DNA of 64,000 bases from Liolophura sinensis (lineage: Eukaryota; Mollusca; Polyplacophora; Chitonida; Chitonidae). Positions 23,401-35,400 of the stretch are shown here, in pieces; within the stretch, counting starts at the first letter, position 1, and each line of letters begins with the position of its first letter. Location of the stretch: positions 14,873,608-14,937,607 of the forward strand of contig NC_088299.1 in the NCBI RefSeq assembly GCF_032854445.1, in the 5' to 3' direction. A program made the position numbers and the translations under genes. Under the pieces are notes generated by a model. It was not told the DNA's origin, did no database searches, and was given only the letters and a program-made list of their open reading frames with translations.

Positions 23401-26400
23401 TTACTCCTAAAAAAAATATTCTGCTACAAGCATTCATAGCTTTTGCAAACTTAGGAATCCTGCCACGCATTCGTAGCTGTTGCAAACTTAGGAATCCTGC
23501 CACGCATTCGTAGCTGTTGCAAACTATGAAATCCTGACTAGCATTCATAGCTTTTGGCAAACTATGAAATCCTGACTAGCATTCATAGCTTTTGCAAAGT
23601 ATGGAATCCTGACTAGCAATCATAGCTTTTGCAAACTTAGGAATCCTGCCACGCATTAGTAGCTGTTGCAAACTATGAAATCCTGACTAGCATTCATAGC
23701 TTTTGGCAAACTATGAAATCCTGACTAGCATTCATAGCTTTTGCAAAGTATGGAATCCTGACTAGCATGCATAGCTTTTGCAAACTATGAAATCCTGACT
23801 AGCATTCATAGCTTTTGGCAAACTATGAAATCCTGATTAGCATTCATAGCTTTTGCAAAGTATGGAATCCTGACTCGCATTCATAGCTTTGGCAAACAAT
23901 AGAATCCTGTAAACTCCATGTACTGATTTGTCTTAGACCATTATAGATCAGAAAAACAATCAAATTATTACATAATGGGCAAAAATCACTCTAAAAATAA
24001 AAAAAAATGTCCAAAAACTCACATTTAATTTAAATAGCTTCTATAACCCAGCCTAAAGGTGTAAAGAGATGAGAATTTATTTGTTTGCACAATTATGATG
24101 ATTCTATCCCTATGGTGAGATACTACACGTCATACTGGACTGACTACAGAGACCTACCTCCATTCTGCGGATATCCACAGATAACACTGTAGCGAAGAAG
24201 ACAATCTGCAGGAAGAAGTCTGACAGGAGTCCAACCACAGCAAACAAACAGAATTCCTGACAAAAGAGAGAGGCAAAAGTCCAACTATGACAAACAAACA
24301 GAATCCATGGAAAGTCCATGAGGACAAACAAAACAGGATTAATGGAAAAGTCCAGAAATGACAACCAACAGAATTCCTGGAAAAAGAGGCAAAAGTTCAA
24401 CTGTGACAAACAAAACAAAATTCACAGAAAAGTCTACAATGACAAGAACAAACAGAACACTTGACAAAAAAAATATTTATTTGTGTCCTATCTGGCAATG
24501 ATGAAGAATCATATAAAGAATTCTGCTTCAAATCACCACCAAAAAGTAATGAACTGGTGTTTTGCCCAAGGCCAAGATTCTGACAGAATTTTGTCTAAAT
24601 CTGTGGTGAACTGTCTATGAACTAACAGACAGATATGGTATAGACAAGCCTTGGCAAAAAACATACCTAAATAACCATAAATTTTGTCCACGACTAACTT
24701 GCTAATTTTTCCTGATTCTGAGAGTTCTATTGTTTCAGAAAGGTTGTTTTGAAGTTTGCTTGGAACATGGGATGATATTCTACAGGAAAATTTTTTAGCA
24801 CAAAAAATAATATTTTGTGACATTAATTAGCCACTAAAAAAGCACTTTTGTGGGTGAAATTTGAGGTCATTTAGGGTAACCTTCCTGGAGGCAGTAAAAT
24901 GACCATGCTAATCTGACATTCTCTATGCTCGCTCTTGTTGACAAATTGCCTTCAGGTGGCTTTCAAAAAATATAAAGTGCATGTACCTGTATACTGATTG
25001 GCTGATGAAGTATTTTGATTGACAGCAACATTGGGTTAATGTGTGCTGGAGGCTGGTCAATTCAAAAACTTTGAATACTAATATATTCATCTGACTGGAC
25101 AATAGTTAACACAGAGAATGCTGGTACACATAAGGCATTGTTAGCTCTGGATTAAATTCAAGTACGATAATGACAAAGGAAGCAAGAGGTACTTACTGAA
25201 AATTACAGCTGGATTCAGACTCAGAACTCACCAGTAGCTAAACCGAGAACTCACCTGTAGCTAAACCGAGAACCCACCTGTAGCTAAACCGAGAACTCAC
25301 CTGTAGCTAAACCAAGAACTCACCTGTAGCTAAACTGAGAACCCACCTGTAGTTAAACCAAGAACTCACCTGTAGCTAAACAGAGAACCCACCTGTAGCT
25401 AAACCGAGAACTCACCTGTAGCTACACCGAGAACTCACCTGTAGCTAAACCAAAAACCCACCTGTAGCTAGACGGAGAACTCACCTGTAGCTAAACCAAG
25501 AACGCACCTGTAGCTAAACCGAGAACCCACCTGTAGCTAAACCGAGAACTCATCTGTAGCTAAACCGAGAACCCACCTGTAGCTAAACCAAGAACCCACC
25601 TGTAGCTAAACCGAGAACTCACCTGTAGCTAAACCAAAAACCCACCTGTAGCTAGACCGAGAACTCACCTGTAGCTAGACCGAGAACGCACCTGTAGCTA
25701 AACCAAGAACCCACCTGTAGCTAAACAGAGAACCCACCTGTAGCTAAACCAAAAACCCACCAGTAGCTAGACCGAGAACTCACCTGTAGCTAAACCAATA
25801 ACGCACCTGTAGCTAAACCAAGAACCCACCTGTAGCTAAACTGAGAACTCACCTGTAGCTAAACCGAGAACGCACCTGTAGCTAAACCAAGAACCCACCT
25901 GTAGCTAAACCGAGAACCCACCTGTAGCTAAACCGAGAACTCATCTGTAGCTAAACCGAGAACTCATCTGGAGCTAAACCGAGAACTCACCTGTAGCTAA
26001 ACCGAGAACTCATCTGTAGCTAAACCGAGAACCCACCTGTAGCTAGACCGAGAACTCACCTGTAGCTAAACCGAGAACCTACCTGTAGCTAAACCAAGAA
26101 CTCACCTGTATGACAGGAACAAAGGCTAAGAAGCAGACAGTATAATGAGTAGCTCAGCCACCAGGTGATGGATCAGATATAGAAGCTGCCTGTAGCTAGA
26201 CACAGAACTCACCTGTATGACAGGAACAAAGGTGAAAAAGCCGACAAGGATAATGAGCAGCTCAGCCACCAGGCGAGGGATCAGATATACAAGTTACCTG
26301 TAGCCAGACACAGAACTCACCTGTATGGCAGGAACAAAGGTGAAAAAGCCGACAAGGATAATGAGCAGCTCAGCCACCAGGTGATGGATCAGATATAGAA

Positions 26401-29400
26401 GTTACCTGTAGCCAGACACAGAACTCACCTGTATGGCAGGAACAAAGGTGAAAAAGCCGACAAGGACAATGAGCAGCTCAGCCACCAGGTGATGGATCAG
26501 ATATACAAGTTACCTGTAGCCAGACACAGAACTCACTTGTATGACAGGAACAAAGGTGAAAAAGGCAACAAGGATAATGAGTAGCTCAGCCACCAGGTGA
26601 TGGATCAGATATAGAAGTTACCTGAAGCTAGACACAGAACTCACCTGTATGGCAGGAACAAAGGTGAAAAAGCCGACAAGGATAATGAGCAGCTCAGCCA
26701 CCAGGTTCTTGGTTATGGACCAGCCTTCCTTACTCAGGCCTGCAACATTGTAACCACCGTTAAGGAATTAGAAAAGCCAATCATACAGCATACAGGTAGC
26801 TGTTTGATGTGTCAGAGATTCATACACATAGATTTTACAAACCGATATTTGGTTCATAAAATAAACTCAACTTTGGCGTTGGAAACTGAATATTTTCCAC
26901 CAAAAAATTTTAATGACAGAAATAACTACACAATTTAGTTGCTATAAACTGAATGTTGAAAATAAACATAAGAAAACTGCATTCATAGATCCATCCATTC
27001 TAAAACAAGTTAACATTTCTCAGGTGATTCATACAGCAAGCAAGTACATGTAGCTGTTTGATTTATCTATTCATCTACTTGACTGGTGTTTTATGCCATA
27101 CTTAAGAATAAGTAGCTATTACCATTGCACACATGTTGTTTGTACATGTCGTATGTGGATAAACTTGGAACAAAGGAAGGTAGATCGACGGTCAAGTTTG
27201 ACCACCAAAGGGTAATCAGTGCATGAGGACCTCATAATATGTGAATTTTTATCAAATCAGTCAAGTAGTTTTAGGTTTGCTTTTTATGCTGTACTTAACA
27301 ATTTCTTTGTCATATGATTTATTTATTTATTTGATTGGTGCTTTACGCCGTACTCAAGAATATTTCACTTATACGACGGCGGCCAGCATTATGCTGGGTG
27401 GAAACCGGGCACAGCCCGGGGGAAACCCACGACCATCCGCAGGTTGCTAGCAGACCTTCCCACTTACGGCCGGAGAGGAAGCCAGCATGAGCTGGACTTG
27501 AACTCACAACGACCGCATCGGTGAGAGGCTCCTGGGTCATTACGCTGCGCTAGCGCGCTAACCGACTGAGCCACGGAGGCCCCTTTCTTTGTCATATGAT
27601 GATGAGGAGTCATTATGTATATGTACATATGCTGTGTCATCTTGTGGACGCGCGAGTCTATGTCGTCAAAGTGCTGCTGTCACTGGACTATCATGCCAAA
27701 GACACCAGGCATGACACCCCACCCAGTCACACTACACCAACATTACTGATGTCTTTGATATGACCTGACCCGGACAAGATGTATTCAGGTCTCGAGAAAC
27801 CCTTAAAGGCAAAGAAAACACTGAACTGAAGTGCGTATCAAATGAAATACCATTAAACTACGAAAGTAGTTCCATTTTTTTTTTTCAGCATTTTTCAAAA
27901 GGTGTAAAATTGTTTTAAAGTGTCAGAATCTACAATGCTGTGTAGTGACCAAGAGGGTATCAATGATGTCATATCCATATTTTTTCCCTGAAATAGTTCG
28001 TTTCAAGGTCCATTCAGTAAGTGCATTCATAGATCTACATGTATATGCATTTACAACGATGACACCAAGCGGTGTATGTCTGTTGAGTGGCAAAGACCTA
28101 ATTTGACGTCACTGGTCCCAATATAGTCAGATAAGGTATCTGTAAAATCCAAAGTAGAATCCAAATGCATATTTCTGGGTGGAAAAAATTAAAAAAAAAA
28201 AACAAAAAAACACCAACTATTTTTGTAGACAGTTTTTCATATGCTTTCATCTTACATACACTTCATGTTAGTGTTTTCTATGCCTTAAACAAGTCTTGTT
28301 GCAAACTTTCATTCAAATATGATAAATCATTCTGCAGATATTGAATTGAACAGAAGTGTGCCCCATGTAGGCCAGTACCAAAACAAAATGTCTTGCTCCG
28401 TTCAGTACAGGTTGGTGGGGAGGTGGGAATGCGTGGATGGGGATTTGGGAATGGGTGGGGTGGGGTGTATGTAAATACTATAAATAAATTAATATTAACA
28501 AAATAAATATGTAATTCTGTCCCTTCTCTGGGTTCCCTACCTTGGGCCACCCTGTACTTGACATCCAGGTGGACTGGGGTAGAGACCACGGACTTGGTCA
28601 GCACTAACACATTCTCCAGGCCTATAATCATCACCAGATAGGGGAAAATCTCACTGAAATTAAACGTCATCAGGTTGTGATTTTTTTTTTCCATGCAAAA
28701 TCAGAAAAGTGCTTTTCTTTCTTGATTTTTTAAAAATATTTGATTGGTGTTTTATGCCGTACTCAAGAATATTTCACTTATACGACTGTGGCCAGCACTA
28801 TGGTGGGGGAGGGAGGATTTCTGTTTTCAAACATTCTACAGACAACAGACAACATTGCAATCATTCAAAATGTGAATAACTGTAAAATCAGAGTGTCAAT
28901 TCGTACATAACTGAGTGAAAGACTTCATATCATTTCCCAAAATTATAGAAGCAGAGTTTGACTGAGTCAGCAGTACACGGGTTGAGAATAGTGTTTGTTC
29001 AGACCTGCGACAAGTCATTATGGGGGGGGGGGAGGGGCATTCTTTAAATATAAGCTTCAGAAAGATCCTATAGAATAGATCATACCTGTAACATTTCCCT
29101 GATTTAGAGGTGTTACTGAAATGAATTCACAGAGAAAGTTGCCACCTAACATCAGGCAATTGTTGTGGAGAAAGTTGTAGAGAAAGAGATTGGGCCTTCC
29201 CAGGTGAAGACTTATCATACATGTAGGTTTGAAAGAAATTCCCTACTCAATTTCTGTAACCAACTGAATAACCAACTGTCTTACCCTCCATTGAGCGTGG
29301 GTGTCAGGCCAAACAGTGTACAGATGCTGACAGACATGAGCAGCGAGGCAATCAGTGTAGCCACAGCACTGATAGCTAGACCCCACTTGGACTTCACCAT

Positions 29401-32400
29401 CTCTATCTTACCTGAAACAGGTAACACCACAGGTCAAAAGCAACAACAACAGCAACGTGTTCTCTGCATTCCCCTTTGTCACTTACAAGTGTGAAAATCG
29501 TTCAATGAAACATTTCACTTTACACATTCATTCATTAAGAGTGACAGAGTACTACTTTAGTGTATTTTACTATTATACTCAAAACATACATGTACCCACA
29601 GACAGATAACACACTCATAACTCATAACATACTCTCAGACAGATAACATGGTCATACTCACAACAGACAGCCTACATGTACCCACAGACAGATAACATAC
29701 TCACAACCTGCATGTACTCTCAGACAGATAACATGGTCATACTCACAATAGACGTGTACTCACAGACGGATAACATACTCACAACCTGTATGTACTCACA
29801 GACAGATAACATGGTCATACTCACAAGAGACGTGTACTCACAGACAGATAACATGGTTGTACCCACAGCCTGCATGTACCCACAGACAGATAACATACTC
29901 ACAACCTGCATGTACTCACAGACAGATAACATGGTCATACCCACAGCCTACATGTACTCACAGACAGATAACATACTCACAGCTAATAATGTACTCACAG
30001 ACAGATAACATACTCACAGCTATTAATGTACTCACAGACAGATAACATACTCACAGCTAATAATGTACTCACAGACAGATAACATACTCACGGCCTACAT
30101 GTACTCACAGAAAGATAACATACTCACGGCCTACATGTACTCACAGACAGATAACATACTCACAGCTAATAATGTACTCACAGACAGAGAAGTAGATGTA
30201 AAGAAGGAGGACAAAGTAGATGACCAGCAAGGGAGTGTACTCCACAAAGTAGTTAATGTCCTTGTAGTGGATGTGGACTAGGTGCTGGATGTCCGTGTTA
30301 TTGACCGTGTCAGAGGTCAATGGGAACAGCTTCTCCAGCTTCTCACGCAATGACCGGGTAAACCTGTCACAAATACAGTCGGTCATACTTAATTAGTGTG
30401 TGTCTCAAATTACAGAGATGGTAGACAGGCTGTTTTAGGGTGCTGGGTCCAGTTGTTTGAAGGTGTACTAACCAATATTGGTAGTGAGTTGTATTTTCCT
30501 TTTTAAATCTTAGCCGAACTCAACAGCCAGTGTAGTTGTCTAAAGTCAAAGTAGAACAGCAGCAGTTTTAGTTCATGTTAATATATTGTTACACAATGTT
30601 TTTTTTTTAGTCTAAGTACAAAATTGACGCCTTGACATAGGTTAAATCTGGATTCTCTAAAGATGTTCCACAATCACTATTGTGATATACATTCAAAAAA
30701 TAGTATCAATAGATTCTCAAAGTTTACCACAGGTCTACAGTCTGATATTTTCAACAACGAACACTTATATATGTATATACATTTAAAATGGCAGTCATTT
30801 TTATGGATGTATGAAACCAGGTGTTCGCGGTAAACCACTAACCCTTGGGAAGTGACTGACAAACTTTTCCAGGCATGAAGTCCATTTTGAGCATAATACA
30901 ATACAATATTCAACGCTGAAAGACAAGTATTTTCAAGAACTGATCCCAAGAAAAATTATCTTTCAAGGTCTTGAAAATCTTGAATGAGAACAACCTTGAG
31001 CAGAAGACCAGTGGGAACCCTTAATGAAACTACCTTCTTGATAAATTAAGATGTGAAGTATACAAAGCCAATGTGCTCTTGTCAATTACAATGATCCAGG
31101 GATAAGAGAAACTATTGCAATGACCAACCTGGACAATCATTTATTTATTTATTTGATTGGTGTTTTACACCCTACTCAAGAATATTGCACTTATACGACG
31201 GCGACCAGCATTATGGTGGGTGGAAACTGGGCACAGGTGACAAACCTTCCCACGTATGGCCGAAGAGGAAGCCAGCATGAGCTGGACTTGAACTCACAGC
31301 GACTGCATACAGGGGCAATCATGACAAACAAAGTGATGGAAATTAGAGTTACATAGAGTGTACTTCAGTTAACTTGCCATCACGCATCTGGTTGAAAACT
31401 TGATCTCACCTCTCACTGAAGTTCCTATACATTATTGTGAAGGCGAATGTGATGGTACGTCTTCGATTTCTCAAAAAGTATCCAGACATGCCCGTTTTCT
31501 TCCATGGGACACCAATCAGTAAGTCTAAAATGACCATTCAAGTTCACAAGGTGAGTTTACATTAATTCTCATTTCTTACGTTACAACTTCTTTTTTACAG
31601 ATACGCATATTTCAGGATACGTACACGTGCAATTTAGTAAACAAAATTTTCTCCGTACATCCAAAAAAATTAATAAATACCAACTAGTCAAAAAACTTTT
31701 TGTCAAGATCACATAGAGTTCCGATGTGGCAACTGTCGAACCCAGATGAGTGACACAGCCAGCTATCTCATTCTGTCGAATACTGTGCCCCAAGAGAACC
31801 CCTAGGTATGATCTGATACGTACCTTGCAATGTCGGAGAGGTTTCCAGAGGTTGGCCATAAGCAGTCTTAATTGTCTTCACTTCTGAGGAATCCAAAATG
31901 AACCTGACAATGGAAAAAGAGTCAATCAGGAGGTTAGCCACACAATGCATCAATCAAAAGCCTACTAGTGGTTCATATGTAGTGAGTACATCAGATAAAT
32001 GCTGGGTGACTCTTATACCAAAGTGAGCTAGAAGCATGTCAGAAGTCTTCTATGTGAGCATTAGAAGAGAGCTAAAGGAATGTCAGAAGCCTGCTACAAG
32101 TGTGCTGTTGGCGAGCTAGTGACATGTCAGAAGTCTGCCACGAGAACTTTAGAAAAGAGCTAAAGGAATATGAGAAGCCTACAAAAGTTCTGATGGTGAG
32201 CTAGTGGCATGTCAGAAGTCTGCTACAAGAGTGTTGGTGGTGTGTTAGTGGGATGTCAGAAGTCTGCTACAAGTGTGTTGGTGGTGTGTTAGTGGCATGT
32301 CAGAAGTCTGCTACAAGTGTGTTGGTAGTGTGTTAGTGGCATGTCAGGGCGGTGTACAATCTACCATATTGGATATGAATGTAAAAAAGACAATCTACAC

Positions 32401-35400
32401 AAAAGAACGGATAATCTATGGGTGTAGATCAACATCAGAAATGTCACAAAAGACATTACATGTACTACAACCATATGAAAAAATTTCGTGTTTGTTTTTT
32501 TTTTCGTATGGCACCAAGAATAGGACCAATTTTAGCCAATGCCATGTACTGTGATTCTTCAGCCTTTTCACATCTTTCCAAAGAGTTTATTAAAGCATAT
32601 TCTGAAGGCATTATTCTGTGTAGACTATTAAATTTATACTTTTTGTCAAGCCCTTAAATTGGCCAATCCAACCAAAGAAGTTTTGTCTCCAAATATTAAA
32701 AATACGCATAAATTCCACAGAAAGTTGTTCTTTCATATGCAAAAAGGTTGAAGAATTAGGGTAAACTATATAATCTATATAGGTTTAAGTGGCCATGGTA
32801 ATTATGAGATGATAACAGCTCACTTCTTGAAATCTCCATGCCAGAAATTTGCAGGGGAGACAACTAGGCAGTTATACTCTGGAAGTATCCCTCTCAGTTT
32901 TTTATGTGTCACCAGTTCTCCTACTCGTAGACAAAGGTCTGCCATGGATATATCCTTCTGCCTGTGATGGAAAACAAGCCACAATGCGTTGTCACAAAAA
33001 GGTTGCTAACCTGTTCACTTACAATTTCAGTGAAATCTATGAAAACCCATAAAGTCAGACATGATAGAAAGCCCTCAGAACAATTAAAAAACTATCAGGT
33101 TATAGATGTAAAGTTCTGGGTACAATTTTTCAGAACATAAAACACTGATGACAATATAACAATACTGGTATACATGCTAGTAAGTTTTCTGTGTCCAAGA
33201 GGTCTTTTTACTCAGGTAACTCTGTATAGGCCAATACATGCATGCGTGTAAAAGCTAGATGAAAACTATGAAAAACAAGCTAATTCAGGGAATTTATCTC
33301 CCACTCTTTTCAAAGTGAGTTTTCTTCAAAATGACAGACACTGAATTTTCTTCAAAAGTTTCACACTAGACTTGCTTGGAAACACTGAAGTAACAACTTG
33401 GCACATAACAAGCATTTAAAAGTAGACTGAGCTTAACCTGTTGGTGCTTACCCATCAGTGAACTTGAAGGTATTAATAGCCTCGAGAATTGCAAATGCCT
33501 TAGACAGAGGTCCTCGTAAAGCATCCGTCACCTGCATGTCCTCACTCTCCCACGGAGACACAGTGGCTTTGACAATGATTTGCTGGATATAGGCTACAGG
33601 ATGAGTCAAGTACTGAAACAACAAGAACAGTCTCATATATGTAGCTGTTTCTGTAACTTAAATATTGTGGCATGTAGGTACAATGTAGTGACATGGATGT
33701 TATCATGGAAAGGTTATCAGCCCAAGTGTGCTTATCCGTTCAGCATAAAGGGGAGTTAACTCCTGTAGCAGCCTCACTATTTTTCACCAATTCTAGCTTT
33801 CAAACAGTCAGCAATAACATCAAATGGCTCTCTTAATGCTGTGGTCGCACACATGGACATTTAATTATCAGGTGAACCAAATCTTTCAGCGATTTCTAAA
33901 ACATACATTTGACACTGATGCTTTGTCCACATTTGCACAGTGTACAAAAATATGTCGAGAAATTGGATCTAGATTTATTCAATTCTACTGTGACGACCCG
34001 GTTTCATATCACCAGAATATTTCACTTACATGAAACAATGAGTAAAACACCGATCAAAAAAATGCTTTGAATTGAAATGCTTTTTTTCCTGTAGCTTTTA
34101 AAGTTTAGATCTCTCCCTATCACCAGCTTGAAATACAGTTCATGCCATACAAGCTCGCTCCTTTCAAAGTGAATTTTCTTCAAAATAATAGAATGTGACA
34201 TTAACGCAAGTCTCTATCTAATAACATGCAGAATTAACCCTGAGGCATTATTTCACCTTTACATGAATTTAACACTCATGGTCTAACAGAACCTTAGATT
34301 TTGAAAAGTGTGCTATTTTAAACCCTACTCATCACACACACACTTCTTGTTTAATGCCTCTACATGCAAACCTGCCTTACCCATCGCTGTTTGACAATAT
34401 CATCTTTTCCTCTCTCAGTCTGGGCTTGGACAACCGGTACAGAATACTCAGCTATTGGGGTGTTCACTTCAACTGGAGCATTTCCAGGTAATGGCAGGTT
34501 AGTCAGAGGGTAACTACATGGAACCAAACATTCACATCATTTATTATGGTAAGTATTGGTAGATTGAATTCCAAATACTTCTGTCTACCCAGGTAATCTG
34601 CATGTTGTGCAAAACATTTTATTCAGGGCGTTTGAATAAGGTTTTCTCAATAATACAGTAATACACACAGGATTAATAGACCATCAAATCATCTTTCCAA
34701 TTTTCCTCCTAGAACATTCAATTACACATACACTTTGAATCGAGAACAAGTTTACTGAGCCAGAGAAAACAAATGAATTAAGCAGCTTCTATTCATTTAT
34801 CTATTTTCATCATTTGAATGGAGTTTTACATTGTACTCAAAAATATTCACTTTAATAAAGAAGCAGTGATTGACAAGTCGCTGCCAAATCAGATGCCAGG
34901 ATCATCTCAAAATGTTGTCAGTACTGATATTTTCTAACTGTTCTATGTTCTAAATATAGAACGGAGCCCTTTGTAACAAAAGGGGGTACTAGGCCTTTTC
35001 TTTTTTTTTTTTTGCAGAAGGGAAGAACACACAAATGTAGAACCCTGTTCAAATGAATGATCACAAACTTCCTGAACACTGATTAGAACACAGCACTAAA
35101 TAATGTCACTCAGTCTTTGGCAATTCTCAAAATAAATATTCTTTGATCTTTACAATAAAACTAACATGTAAACATCAGATAAGCATTTTTAGGAAAACAA
35201 TTTAAGTCAACAGTTTGTGCTAGCGTTTTCAGGTCCTGTACAGAAGGGGCGAGCATGTGAAAATATAACCAAAATCCTGCCCAGCTGATACTTTTGATGG
35301 AGTGAAGTGGAACCTCATGACCTAGTAAAATAAAACTTAACACTGAGAAATCTGTTTCACTTTTCCTAATTTTAATTAAACTTTGTGAGAGTCTTCCTTC

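Noticed and set aside
29676-30281. Plus-strand frames with repeated YSQTDNI units
   Set aside because: They are translations of the intron 7 minisatellite; the same array gives open frames on the other strand too, so openness comes from repetition.
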